64,000 nucleotides of DNA from contig NZ_FNIX01000011.1 of NCBI RefSeq assembly GCF_900104175.1, positions 62,001 through 126,000 of the forward strand, read 5' to 3'. The notes under the pieces are model-generated. The model was given only the letters and a program-made list of their open reading frames with translations, was not told where the DNA came from and did not search any database. The translations under genes were made by a program, and so were the position numbers. Position 1 is the first letter of the stretch. The number at the start of each line of letters is the position of its first letter. The stretch comes from Lentzea jiangxiensis (GTDB taxonomy: Bacteria > Actinomycetota > Actinomycetes > Mycobacteriales > Pseudonocardiaceae). Positions 23,491-32,233 of the stretch are shown piece by piece.

Positions 23491-25758
23491 GTGGGCAGTT
23501 CGCTTTCGGCAGGCCGCAAAGGCAATTTGCCTGCTGACACAACTACTTTCGTCGGCCGCAGGCAGGACGTGGCCGAGGTCAGGAGGCTGCTGTCCGAGTC
23601 CCGCCTCGTCACGCTCACGGGCGTCGGTGGCGTGGGCAAGACGAGGCTCGCGCTGCGCGTCGGCGGCGAGACCAGCCGGGCGTTCCGCGACGGGGTGTGG
23701 TTCGTCGACCTGGGCGGCGTCACCGAGCCGGACCTGGTCGTGCACTCGGTGCTCGAGCAGCTGGGCGTCCACGACGACACCGTCCGCCGGCACCGCACCG
23801 TCCTGGTGGAACACCTGCGCGACCGCCAGATGCTGATGGTCCTGGACAACTGCGAGCACGTCGTCGAGGCCACCGCCGACCTGGTGAGCGCGTTGCTGCG
23901 CGGTGTTCCCGGCCTGCGGGGGCTCGTCACCAGCCGCGAACGCCTCGGCGTCGACGGCGAACACCTCTGGCAGGTCACGCCGCTGCCGCGGGAACCGGCG
24001 CTGGAGCTGTTCGCCGACCGGGCCACCGCCGTCGAACCCGGATTCGTGCTCGACGCGCGCAACCGCGCCCGGGTGGAGCAGATCTGCGCTCTCCTGGGTG
24101 GAATCCCGCTGGCGGTCGAACTGGCCGCCGTCCGGCTGCGCGTGCTGTCCCTCGACCACCTGCTGTCCCGATTGGACGACACGTTCCGGGTGCTCGCGGA
24201 CGGCAAGCGCGGCGGAGACCCGCGCCACCACACGCTGCACGCCGCCGTGGACTGGAGCTTCCACCTCTGCACGCGGGCCGAGCAGGTCCTGTGGGCGCGG
24301 GCGTCGGTGTTCGCCGGCACGTTCGACCTCCAGGCCGCCGAACGGGTCTGCTCCGGCGACAGCGTGGCGCCCGAGGACGTCCTGCGGTCGTTGATGGGCC
24401 TGGTCGACAAGTCGGTCGTCGTCTCCGAGCAGCACGCGTCCGGCACCCGCTTCCGGCTGCTGGAACCGTTGCGCCAGTACGGTCTCGAGAAACTGCGCGC
24501 CGCCGGCCGGGAGCAGGTCGTGCGGGAACGGCACCGCGACCACTTCACCGAGTGGGCCGAACGGCGCGAGCAGGAGTGGTTCGGCCCGGCCCAGCCGCAG
24601 ATCTTCGCGCTCACCCGGCTGGAGCACGCGAACCTGCGCTGCGCCCTCGACTTCTGCTTCGAGCAGGACGGCGACCAGTGCGTGCACCTGGCCGGCACGC
24701 TGTGGTTCTACTGGGCGGGCTGCGGCATGCTCGGCGAGGGCCGCCACTGGCTCGACCGCGCCGTGGCGAGCGCGAAACCAGGCCCGTCGCGGGCGAAGGC
24801 GTTGTGGGTCAACGGGTACGTCGCGACGTTGCAGGGCGACATCCCCGCCTCGACGAGGATGCTCGACGAGTGCCGGGAGTACGCCCTCGCGTCCGGGGAC
24901 GTGTCCGCGCTCGCCTACTCGACGCACCGCCTCGCCTGCACGCACCTCGTCGGCGACGACCTCGATCTCGCGGAGAGCCTGTTCGAGGAGGCGATGCGCC
25001 TCTACCGCGCTCAGGGCACGGTCAACAGCCACACCATGCTCGCCGGCGTCGAACGGGCGATCTCGGCGACGTTCCGGCACGACTTCGTCTCGGCGGAACG
25101 GCTCTGCACCGAGGCCAGGGCGGTCGGCGAGGAGCACGGCGAGCTGTGGGCGCAGGCCTACGCGATCTGGGTGCTGGCGCTGTGCGCGTGGGTGAGCGGT
25201 GACCTCGCGCGCGCCGACCGGCTCGGCAGGGAGTGCCTGCGGATCAAGCGCTCGTTCCACGACCTGCTGGGCATCGTGCTCGCGATCGAGGTGCTGGCCT
25301 GGATCTCGGCGTCGCAGGGCGACGCGGTGCGCGCGACGACGTTGCTGGGCGCCACCAACGAGATCTGGCAGTCGGTCGGCTACCCGATGTTCGGTTCGCG
25401 CTACTTCGGCGCCCCGCACGGCGACTGCGAGTCGGTGTCGGTGTCCGCGCTGGGGGAGCAGGAGTTCCGCGCGGTCTTCCGCAAGGGCATGGACCTCGAA
25501 CTGGAGGACGCCATCGCGTTCGCCATCGGCGAGGAGCAGGCGCAGGACCCCGCCCCGGCCGCCTCCCCCACGCCGTTGACGCGGCGCGAGCAGCAGGTGG
25601 CCGACCTGATCGCCGGGGGCATGTCGAACAAGGAGATCGCGGCCAGGCTCGTGATCGCCCGCAGGACCGCCGAGGGGCACGTCGAGCGGATCCTGCAGAA
25701 GCTCGGGTTCACCTCCCGCGCCCAGATCGCGACCTGGGTGACCGAACGCCGCAACTGA
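23491..25758 (+). CDS. LuxR-type STAND regulator with NB-ARC ATPase and TPRs
   Basis: A 755-residue regulator, GTG start. P-loop LTGVGGVGKTRL near residue 45, Walker B-like LMVLDNCEHV, TSRERLGV and GGIPLAVELAA motifs of the NB-ARC module, then winged and TPR-like helical repeats, and a LuxR HTH at the C-terminus (LTRREQQVADLIAGGMSNKEIAARLVIARRTAEGHVERILQKLG). These ATP-dependent switches bind a ligand through the repeats and activate transcription. The DHFR-like gene immediately downstream is a possible cotranscribed partner. Confidence 0.92.
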   Translation: MGSSLSAGRKGNLPADTTTFVGRRQDVAEVRRLLSESRLVTLTGVGGVGKTRLALRVGGETSRAFRDGVWFVDLGGVTEPDLVVHSVLEQLGVHDDTVRRHRTVLVEHLRDRQMLMVLDNCEHVVEATADLVSALLRGVPGLRGLVTSRERLGVDGEHLWQVTPLPREPALELFADRATAVEPGFVLDARNRARVEQICALLGGIPLAVELAAVRLRVLSLDHLLSRLDDTFRVLADGKRGGDPRHHTLHAAVDWSFHLCTRAEQVLWARASVFAGTFDLQAAERVCSGDSVAPEDVLRSLMGLVDKSVVVSEQHASGTRFRLLEPLRQYGLEKLRAAGREQVVRERHRDHFTEWAERREQEWFGPAQPQIFALTRLEHANLRCALDFCFEQDGDQCVHLAGTLWFYWAGCGMLGEGRHWLDRAVASAKPGPSRAKALWVNGYVATLQGDIPASTRMLDECREYALASGDVSALAYSTHRLACTHLVGDDLDLAESLFEEAMRLYRAQGTVNSHTMLAGVERAISATFRHDFVSAERLCTEARAVGEEHGELWAQAYAIWVLALCAWVSGDLARADRLGRECLRIKRSFHDLLGIVLAIEVLAWISASQGDAVRATTLLGATNEIWQSVGYPMFGSRYFGAPHGDCESVSVSALGEQEFRAVFRKGMDLELEDAIAFAIGEEQAQDPAPAASPTPLTRREQQVADLIAGGMSNKEIAARLVIARRTAEGHVERILQKLGFTSRAQIATWVTERRN

Positions 25759-25832
25759 GACACGTCGGCACCGATGAGTTCCGCGCGTCGCGCCTGTCCC
25801 ACTTCCAGGACGACGGGCGGAAGGATCGAGCC

Positions 25833-26396
25833 ATGCGGAAACTGGTCTACGGCATGAACCAGAGCCTCGACGGCCACATCGCCGACGCGAGCGGCGACAT
25901 CGGCTGGGGCGCGTCGAGCGACGAGCTGTTCGAGTGGTGGCTCGAGCGGGAGCAGGCGATCGAGGTGTTCCTGTACGGACGCGGGCTGTGGGAGACGATG
26001 AGCTCCCACTGGCCGACGGCCGACCAGCGGCCGGACGCCACCGCGGCGCAGGCCGCGTTCGCCCGGAACTGGCGGGACACGCCGAAGGTGCTGTTCTCGT
26101 CCACGACGACCGGTGAGGCCGGGTGGAACACCCGCGTGGTGACCGGTGACGCGATCGCCGAGATCACCCGCCTCAAGGCCGGGGACGGCGGTCCGATGAG
26201 GGTCGGCGGTGCGGCGCTGGCCGCGGCGGCCATGAGGGCCGGGCTGGTCGACGAGTTCGAGGTCGTCACCCACCCGGTCCTCCTCGGCGGTGGCACGCCG
26301 TTCTTCCCCGCGCTGGACAGCCGGGTGGAGCTGGACCTGGTGCAGACGCGGACGTTCCCCGGCGGGGCGGTCCTGGCCAGGTACGAGAGGCGTTGA
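25833..26396 (+). CDS. Dihydrofolate reductase/RibD C-terminal-like reductase
   Basis: A 187-residue protein with start ATG 25833 after AAGGA. Features of the DHFR-like RibD_C fold are present: MRKLVYGMNQSLDGHIADASGDIGW, IEVFLYGRGLWETM, PKVLFSSTTT, GPMRVGGAALAAAAMRAGLVDEFEVVTHPVLLGGGTPFF. These proteins are NADPH-dependent reductases of unknown substrate. It follows the STAND regulator by 75 nt, and is likely its downstream target or partner. Convergent with the LCP gene. Confidence 0.85.
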   Translation: MRKLVYGMNQSLDGHIADASGDIGWGASSDELFEWWLEREQAIEVFLYGRGLWETMSSHWPTADQRPDATAAQAAFARNWRDTPKVLFSSTTTGEAGWNTRVVTGDAIAEITRLKAGDGGPMRVGGAALAAAAMRAGLVDEFEVVTHPVLLGGGTPFFPALDSRVELDLVQTRTFPGGAVLARYERR

Positions 26397-26400
26397 GCGG

Positions 26401-27468
26401 CTAGTCGACGCAGGGGACGCCGTCGTTCGGCGGCGGGGGAGGCGGGGCGCTCGCCAGCTCCGCCACCTTCGCCCGCACCTCCTCCTGGTCGACCTTGTTC
26501 ACGTCGAGCCCGCCGAGGTGCGCGCCGCCCTCGATCGGCAGCGTGTCGAACCGCACCTCCGCCGGGATGTTCCGCGCGAACTCCACGAGGTCGAACCGGG
26601 CGTCCAGCACGACGTCCTGCTTCGCCATGTCGACCATCGCCTGCACCGCCGTCACGTCCGCGCCCTCGAGCCGCTTCGCCACGGCGGACAGGAACGCCTG
26701 CTGCCGCCGGGTGCGGTCGAGGTCGCCGTTCGGCAGGCCGTGCCGCTGCCGCACGAACGACAGCGCCTGGCCGGCGTCGAGGTGCTGCGGGCCGGCGGGG
26801 AAGTCCGCGCCGGACAACGGGTCCTTCGCCGGCCTGCGCAGGCACACGTCCACGCCGCCGAGCCCTTCGGCGATGTGGAAGAACCCGATCAGCGAGATCT
26901 CGACGAGGTGGTCGACGGGCTGGTCGAGGAACGCCGACACCGTCCGCACCTGCGCGCGGCGCCCGGCTTCCCGGCCCGCGCGTTCCAGCGCCCGCCTGTC
27001 GTGCGTCCCGGCGGCGCGCAGCCGGTCCTCCTCGACGATCTTGGCCCGGCCGTAGGCCTCCTTGATCTTGCCCTCGCCTCCCGACGACAGCGGCACGAGG
27101 TTGTCGCGCGGCACCGACATCGCGATGGCGGGGCCGGAATCGGGGATGCGCAGGAGGATCAGCGTGTTCGCGTTGTAGCCGCCGCGGTCGCTCTCGCCCG
27201 CCTGCATGCGGCGCAGCACGTCGTCGGGCAGCGGGTCGCCGTGCAGGTCGAGGCGGGTCGTGAGACCCATGATCAGGATGTTGCGGCCGGACTCCGAGCG
27301 GGGCGCGTCGTCCGGGATCGCGTACGACCGCTCGACCCCGGTCGAGATCGTGGACACCGTCGACCACGCGACTCCCGAGACCACGAGCACGACCGCGCAC
27401 GCGGCCGACCACGCCGTGCGCAGCAGGAGCAGGACCGTGGTGCGGTGATAGCCGCCACGTGGTTGCAT
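26401..27468 (-). CDS. LytR-CpsA-Psr (LCP) family protein
   Basis: A 355-residue protein; start ATG 27468 (MQPRGGYHRTTVLLLLRTAW). An N-terminal membrane anchor (VLLLLRTAWSAACAVVLVVSG) leads to an extracellular LCP domain (NILIMGLTTRLDL, NANTLILLRIPD, AMSVPRDNLV, EAYGRAK, FFHIAEGLGGVDVCL, ALSFVRQRHGLPNGDLDRTRRQQ). LCP enzymes attach anionic glycopolymers to peptidoglycan. The canonical S-D-T strand motif reads N-A-N-T. A proline-rich tail ends the protein. It is divergent from the small membrane-protein gene of the glycosyltransferase operon. Confidence 0.88.
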   Translation of the reverse strand: MQPRGGYHRTTVLLLLRTAWSAACAVVLVVSGVAWSTVSTISTGVERSYAIPDDAPRSESGRNILIMGLTTRLDLHGDPLPDDVLRRMQAGESDRGGYNANTLILLRIPDSGPAIAMSVPRDNLVPLSSGGEGKIKEAYGRAKIVEEDRLRAAGTHDRRALERAGREAGRRAQVRTVSAFLDQPVDHLVEISLIGFFHIAEGLGGVDVCLRRPAKDPLSGADFPAGPQHLDAGQALSFVRQRHGLPNGDLDRTRRQQAFLSAVAKRLEGADVTAVQAMVDMAKQDVVLDARFDLVEFARNIPAEVRFDTLPIEGGAHLGGLDVNKVDQEEVRAKVAELASAPPPPPPNDGVPCVD

Positions 27469-27502
27469 GAACAAGACACCCCCTCGACTATTCTAGGTGG
27501 TC

Positions 27503-27913
27503 ATGGGGGTTGAGCTGCCCAGTCTCGCGGCGCTCGCGGTGCTGGCGGTGTTCGCGCAGACGGGGGTCTGGGTCGACGGTGACGAGCTCGGCTGGGCGTT
27601 CGGCGCCTGGCTGGTCGCGGGCGCGGTGGTGTCCTCGGCGCTCGTCCGCCGGGTGGGGTTGTGGACGGTGGCACCGGCGCCACCGGTCGTCTTCGTGGTC
27701 GTCGCGGTCGGCAACGCGGCTTGGCGGCGTCAGTCGCTCAGGCAGTCGCCGTGGGACAGCGGCAGGGAGTTCGTCGCGGACGCGGTCCCTTGGCTCGTCA
27801 CCGGGTTCCCGTGGCTCGCCGCATCGGCCGGCGCGGCCCTCGTGGTCGCGGCTGTCCGCATCGTTCTGGGGGAAGAGGAAAATGCAGGTCTTCGTCGACG
27901 GCAACGGCGGTAG
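27503..27913 (+). CDS. Small integral membrane protein (DUF6542-like)
   Basis: A 136-residue protein; ATG 27503 was chosen over GTG 27497. It has four hydrophobic segments (LAALAVLAVFAQTGVWV, GAWLVAGAVVSSALV, APPVVFVVVAVGNAAW, WLAASAGAALVVAAVRIVL) and a basic C-terminal end (GLRRRQRR). It is the first gene of the run ending with the NodB-GT2 fusion, and may support export or synthesis of a polymer. Family assignment is tentative. Confidence 0.6.
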   Translation: MGVELPSLAALAVLAVFAQTGVWVDGDELGWAFGAWLVAGAVVSSALVRRVGLWTVAPAPPVVFVVVAVGNAAWRRQSLRQSPWDSGREFVADAVPWLVTGFPWLAASAGAALVVAAVRIVLGEEENAGLRRRQRR

Positions 27914-28007
27914 ACGGGTAGCGGCGCGGCTGATCAGCCTGACCGTCGCGAGTGGACTGATCGTGTTCGCCGCGGTCGTCGGTGGCACCCTGCTGGGAGC
28001 GTGGTGA
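27882..28007 (+). CDS. Very short membrane protein (41 aa)
   Basis: Translated directly: MQVFVDGNGGRRVAARLISL then TVASGLIVFAAVVGGTLLGA and W. It has one membrane segment (residues 18-40). ATG 27882 has GGGGGAAGAGGAA upstream, overlaps the preceding gene by 32 nt in another frame, and its TGA overlaps the GTG of the fusion gene. The tight overlaps suggest a real coupled gene. No family recognised. Confidence 0.55.
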   Translation: MQVFVDGNGGRRVAARLISLTVASGLIVFAAVVGGTLLGAW

Positions 28008-29896
28008 GGCGGCCGCCGCGGCTGCACTGGCTCTCCATCCTGCTCGGCCTGCTCGTGCTGATGGGCGTGATGACCTTCCACGCTCACACCGCGACCAGGC
28101 CCGAGCCGGTGCGGCACGCCGGTGAACGCCGTGATCTCCCGGAAGGCACCGTCGCGCTGGCGTTCCACGGCGGACCCGATCCGAAGTGGACACCGCGCGT
28201 GCTGGACGTGTTGCGCGAGGCGGACATCAGGGCGACCTTCTTCGTCGTCGGCGCACAGGTCACCCGCAACCCGGAGCTGACCCGCCGCATCGCCGCGGAG
28301 GGGCACCAGATCGGCATCGACGGCTTCCGCGCCGAGGGCGACCACACCGGTCCGCTGAACCTCGCGTTCGCCCAGGCGGCGCTCGCCGACGCGCTGGGCG
28401 TCCACGTGCCGCTCGTCGGCGCCCCCGCCGAGGTCGACAGCGGTGACCGCGACTTCCAGGACATGGGCACGCTGGTGCGGATGTCGTTGCGGGACAGGGG
28501 AGGCGTCGTCCGCCTGCACGACGACGGCAGCATCGGCGCGGACATCGCCCGCGAGCTCGCGCGGACGCCGGGGTACCGGTTCGTCACGGTCACCGACGAC
28601 CGGCCGGTCCCCGCCGGCGCCCGCGAACGGTTCACCGGCGCCGTCACCGCGTGGTCGCAGCGCAACGGCGGCGTCGTGCTCCTCGTCTTCGGCACGGCCA
28701 TCGCGATCGCCGCCCTGCTGGGCATCCTGCGCACGCTCTTGCAGCTCGGCCTCGCGCACACCGACCGCAGGCTGCGGCGCGAGAGCGAGGTGGAGCCACC
28801 GCCGTGGTTCGCGCCGCCGGTCTCGGTGGTCGTCCCCGCGTACAACGAGGCGTTGAACATCGCCGCCACGGTGCGGTCCATCGCCGCGAACGACCACCTC
28901 GCCGACGTCGAGGTGGTCGTGGTCGACGACGGCTCGACCGACGGCACCGCGGACCGTGCGCGGGAGCTGGACCTGCCCGGCGTCACGGTCGTCCGGCAGA
29001 GCAACCAGGGCAAGCCGGCGGCGCTCAACGCGGGGGTGCGCGAGGCGAAGCACGACCTGCTGGTGCTCGTGGACGGCGACACGATCTTCGAACCGGGCAC
29101 GATCGGCCAGCTCGTGCAGCCGTTCGCGGACAGCGGTGTCGGCGCGGTCTCCGGCAACGCCAAGGTCGGCAACCGGCGTGGCCTGCTCGGGCGCTGGCAG
29201 CACCTGGAGTACTGCGCGGGGTCCAACCTGGACCGGCAGATCCTGCACGCGCTGCGGTGCATCCCGACGGTGCCGGGCGCGGTCGGGGCGTTCCGCAGGT
29301 CCGCGCTCACCGACGTCGGCGGCGTCAGCGACCACACGCTGGCCGAGGACACCGACCTCACGATGGCGGTCACCCGTGCGGGCTGGCGGGTCGCCTACCG
29401 CCCGCAAGCCAGGGCGTGGACCGAGGCGCCGGAAACCGTCCGCGGCCTGTTCCGCCAGCGCTACCGCTGGTCGTACGGCACTTTTCAGTCGATGTGGAAA
29501 CACCGCGGGGCTTTGGTCGAGAAGGGGCCGATGGGGCGGTTCGGGCTTCTCTACCTGCTGGCGTTCCACCTGCTGCTGCCACTGCTCGCTCCGGTGATGG
29601 ACCTCTTTGTGCTGTACGGGTTCCTCATCGCGGACGCGCCTCTCGCGTTGCTCGTGTGGACGGTGTTCCTGTTGATCCAGACCGCGAGCGCGGGCTACGC
29701 GCTGAGGCTCGACGGCGAGCCGCTCCGCCCGTTGTGGGCGTATCCCCTGCAGCAGTTCGTCTACCGGCAGCTGATGTACGCGGTCGTGATCCAGTCGTTG
29801 GTCACGGCGCTGCACGGCACCCAGTTGCGGTGGATGTCGGTGCGGCGCACGGGTCGGCTCGCCGACGCCCCCGGCGGTACGGTGCACGTCACCTGA
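28004..29896 (+). CDS. Fusion of a degenerate NodB deacetylase domain and a GT2 glycosyltransferase
   Basis: A 630-residue membrane protein, GTG start overlapping the preceding stop. Membrane anchor (residues 10-30), a NodB-like region (residues 45-200: ALAFHGGPDPKWTPRVLDVL, ATFFVVGAQVTRNPELTRRI), a membrane segment, then a processive GT2 domain (VSVVVPAYNEALNIAATVRS, VVVVDDGSTDG, LVLVDGDTIFEPG, LAEDTDLTMAV, QRYRWSYGT) and C-terminal membrane helices. NodB metal motifs are lost (AFHGGPDP in place of TFDDGP; GHQIGIDGF in place of GHEIGNHT), so only the glycosyltransferase half should be active. It likely makes an exported beta-linked polysaccharide. Confidence 0.87.
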   Translation: MRRPPRLHWLSILLGLLVLMGVMTFHAHTATRPEPVRHAGERRDLPEGTVALAFHGGPDPKWTPRVLDVLREADIRATFFVVGAQVTRNPELTRRIAAEGHQIGIDGFRAEGDHTGPLNLAFAQAALADALGVHVPLVGAPAEVDSGDRDFQDMGTLVRMSLRDRGGVVRLHDDGSIGADIARELARTPGYRFVTVTDDRPVPAGARERFTGAVTAWSQRNGGVVLLVFGTAIAIAALLGILRTLLQLGLAHTDRRLRRESEVEPPPWFAPPVSVVVPAYNEALNIAATVRSIAANDHLADVEVVVVDDGSTDGTADRARELDLPGVTVVRQSNQGKPAALNAGVREAKHDLLVLVDGDTIFEPGTIGQLVQPFADSGVGAVSGNAKVGNRRGLLGRWQHLEYCAGSNLDRQILHALRCIPTVPGAVGAFRRSALTDVGGVSDHTLAEDTDLTMAVTRAGWRVAYRPQARAWTEAPETVRGLFRQRYRWSYGTFQSMWKHRGALVEKGPMGRFGLLYLLAFHLLLPLLAPVMDLFVLYGFLIADAPLALLVWTVFLLIQTASAGYALRLDGEPLRPLWAYPLQQFVYRQLMYAVVIQSLVTALHGTQLRWMSVRRTGRLADAPGGTVHVT

Positions 29897-29914
29897 GCCG
29901 AGGAGGGGGAGGCG

Positions 29915-30478
29915 TTGGGTCGCATGCCGCTGGACGCGCCTGCGCGTCAGCAGGAGGTCTTCGCCGCCGTGCTCCACGTCCTGGCCGAGGTCGGCTACGC
30001 CCGGTTCAACATGGACCTCGTCGCGAGCAGGGCCCGCGCGTCCAAGGCGAGCCTCTACCAGCGCTGGCCGTCCAAGGCGCGGCTGATCACCGACGCCCTG
30101 AAGGCGAACCTGCCCGAGCTGTCGCAGCCGGACGAGGGCACGTTCGCCGAGGACGTCCGCCGGATCCTCGTCGCGTGGGGCGATCCGATGCCGTTCGACA
30201 CCGCGGGGATCTTCTTGGGGCTGCTCGAAGGCAGCCGCCAGGACGCCGATCTCGCGTACCTGCGCGAGGAGCACATCGACCGCGCGTACACGCTGCACCT
30301 GCAGGTCGCGGTGGATCGGGCGAAGGCGCGTGGTGAGCTGCCGGACGACCTCGACGCCGGGATCCTCATCACCGCGCTGATCTCGACGTTCGTGCTGCGC
30401 TCGGAGGAGCAGGACGTGGTCGGCGGCATCGTGGACGGCCTGTTGAGACCGCTCATCGGGACCTTCAGGACCAAATGA
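29915..30478 (+). CDS. TetR-family regulator
   Basis: A 187-residue protein; the TTG at 29915 has GGGGGAGG just upstream, and an ATG nine bases later is the alternative. N-terminal HTH: QQEVFAAVLHVLAEVGYARFNMDLVASRARASKASLYQRWPSKARL. The helical ligand domain follows. It ends 78 nt before the P450 gene, between which lies the palindrome GAACAG-TT-CTGTTC, a likely operator. It may control the P450/ferredoxin pair, its own promoter, or the upstream operon. Confidence 0.87.
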   Translation: MGRMPLDAPARQQEVFAAVLHVLAEVGYARFNMDLVASRARASKASLYQRWPSKARLITDALKANLPELSQPDEGTFAEDVRRILVAWGDPMPFDTAGIFLGLLEGSRQDADLAYLREEHIDRAYTLHLQVAVDRAKARGELPDDLDAGILITALISTFVLRSEEQDVVGGIVDGLLRPLIGTFRTK

Positions 30479-30525
30479 CTCGTCAGATCGTAGTCGCTGC
30501 GCTACGTTCGGTCATGGTTTCAAAA

Positions 30526-30539
30526 GAACAGTTCTGTTC
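30526..30539. promoter_or_regulatory. Candidate TetR operator before the P450 gene
   Basis: GAACAG (30526-30531), TT, CTGTTC (30534-30539) is a perfect 6+6 palindrome 17 nt upstream of the P450 start; the overlapping AGAAC-A-GTTCT (30525-30535) is a second palindrome. It lies where a repressor would block the P450/ferredoxin operon. Confidence 0.5.
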
Positions 30540-30556
30540 TGTTGAAGGGGGCTCCC

Positions 30557-31750
30557 GTGACTGAAGCTGCTGTCTGCCCGGTCCACCACGAACGCGACCA
30601 CCCGCTCCACCCGCCGACCGGTTTCGCCGAGGCCGTCAGCGGCGGGCCGGTGAAGATGGTCTGGCCCAACGGTGTCGAGGCGTGGGTGGTGTCGAGCTAC
30701 GCCGGGGTCCGGCAGGTGCTCTCCGACCCGCGGTTCAGCACGCGCAAGGGCGGCCAGCCGGAGATGCGCACGGACGAGGGCGAGGCGGTGCTCGACCCCG
30801 ACCAGCCCGGCAACATCAACGGCATCGACGGCGCCGAGCACATGCGGTTGCGCCGTCCTCTCTCGCGCGGCTTCATGGTCAAGCGCATGAACGAGCTGCG
30901 TCCCCGCATCCAGCAGATCGTCGACGAGCACCTCGACGCGATGGAGGCCAAGGGCGCTCCCGCCGACCTGGTCAGCTCCCTGTGCCTGCCGCTGCCGTCG
31001 CTCGTGATCGCGGAACTGCTGGGCGTGCCACCGGAGCACCAGGAGCTGTTCCAGGCCACGGCCGGCGACCTGTTCGGCAAGAACGGCTCGAAGGACGAGT
31101 ACCTCGCGCACGCCACCAAGCTCGCGGAGGTGCTCACGCCGATCGTCGCGGAGAAGAAGGCCGCGGGCACCACCGACGACATGATCGGCCTGATGGCCAA
31201 CGACACGGACTTCAGCATGGACGAGCTGATCTTCCTGTGCATCGGGCTGCTCGCCGCCGGCCACGAGACGACGTCGAACTTCCTCGGCCTGTTCACGTTG
31301 CACCTGTTCGAGAAGCCCGACCAGCTGGAGGTCCTGCGGCGCGATCCCGGCCGTGCGGACGTGGTGGTCGAGGAGCTGATGCGCTACACCGTCGGACAGC
31401 TCGGCGGGCCGGGTCTCACCCGCAGGGCGACGGAGGACGTCGAGGTCGACGGCGTGCTCATCAAGGCGGGCGACTGGGTGAGCGTGTCGCTCATGGCGAA
31501 CCTCGACGAGGCGCTGTGCCCGCGTGCCGAGGAGCTCGACCTGGAACGGGATGCCGTGTCGCACCTGGGTTTCGGGTTCGGCCCGCACCAGTGCCTCGGC
31601 GCCAACCTGGCCCGCGCCGAGCTGCAGATCGGGCTGCGGACGCTGTTCGAGCGGTTCCCGAACCTGCGCCCGGCGGTCCCCGTGACCGAGATGCGCTACC
31701 GCAACGACATGATCACCTACGGCGCCGCCGAGATCCCGGTGGTGTGGTGA
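30557..31750 (+). CDS. Cytochrome P450
   Basis: A 397-residue CYP; GTG 30557 (VTEAAVCPVHHERDHPL) with AAGGGGG just upstream was chosen over a start 15 nt earlier. I-helix LLAAGHETTSNFL with the acid-alcohol pair, ExxR in VVEELMRYT, heme loop FGFGPHQCLGANLA with Cys about residue 346. A soluble bacterial CYP working with the [3Fe-4S]-type ferredoxin encoded right after it. Substrate unknown; class resembles CYP105/107-like actinomycete enzymes. A TetR gene and palindrome lie upstream. Confidence 0.93.
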   Translation: MTEAAVCPVHHERDHPLHPPTGFAEAVSGGPVKMVWPNGVEAWVVSSYAGVRQVLSDPRFSTRKGGQPEMRTDEGEAVLDPDQPGNINGIDGAEHMRLRRPLSRGFMVKRMNELRPRIQQIVDEHLDAMEAKGAPADLVSSLCLPLPSLVIAELLGVPPEHQELFQATAGDLFGKNGSKDEYLAHATKLAEVLTPIVAEKKAAGTTDDMIGLMANDTDFSMDELIFLCIGLLAAGHETTSNFLGLFTLHLFEKPDQLEVLRRDPGRADVVVEELMRYTVGQLGGPGLTRRATEDVEVDGVLIKAGDWVSVSLMANLDEALCPRAEELDLERDAVSHLGFGFGPHQCLGANLARAELQIGLRTLFERFPNLRPAVPVTEMRYRNDMITYGAAEIPVVW

Positions 31751-31751
31751 C

Positions 31752-31958
31752 GTGCGGCAGAACGCGACCGTCCGGATAGACCAGGCGAGGTGCATCGGAT
31801 CGGGCCAGTGCGTGCTCGCCGCGCCCGACGTGTTCGACCAGTCGGACGACGACGGGCTCGGCCTCGTGCTCATCGCCGAGCCTCCCGCGGAGCTGCTGCC
31901 GGCGGTTCGTGACGCGGTGGACAGGTGCCCCGCTCAGGTGGTGACCCTGGAAGAGTGA
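31752..31958 (+). CDS. Ferredoxin, partner of the adjacent P450
   Basis: A 68-residue ferredoxin, GTG start 1 nt after the P450 stop. Cysteines C-x5-C (ARCIGSGQC) and C in DRCPAQVV fit a [3Fe-4S] ferredoxin; the usual second C of a 4Fe cluster is Gly here. It carries electrons from a reductase encoded elsewhere to the P450. Confidence 0.92.
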   Translation: MRQNATVRIDQARCIGSGQCVLAAPDVFDQSDDDGLGLVLIAEPPAELLPAVRDAVDRCPAQVVTLEE

Positions 31959-32233
31959 ACTGAGCGGCCGTTCCGGTGAGGTGCCATCACGGGAAACGGA
32001 GTCAGTTCCCCTTCGCCGACACCTCTATGGCCCTTTCCGGTCACCACGACCGTCCGAAATCGTAGGCGCGGCCACCACGGCGTTGTGGCGGTCGCGCCGA
32101 CACGTCCGAGAGAGTCGGAAGACCCTTCCCGACCAGGCCGGACAACGGGACGGCGTCGGCGGCGCGGTGAGTACCGGCGGTGTGCGACGGACAGCTCTGC
32201 GGAGGTGTCCGGCGCACGTCAGGAGGGCCGACC

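Noticed and set aside
27488..30298. 936-codon minus-strand frame under the NodB-GT2 operon
   Set aside because: Low-complexity Arg/Pro/Asp content, no start or ribosome site, fully antisense to convincing genes.
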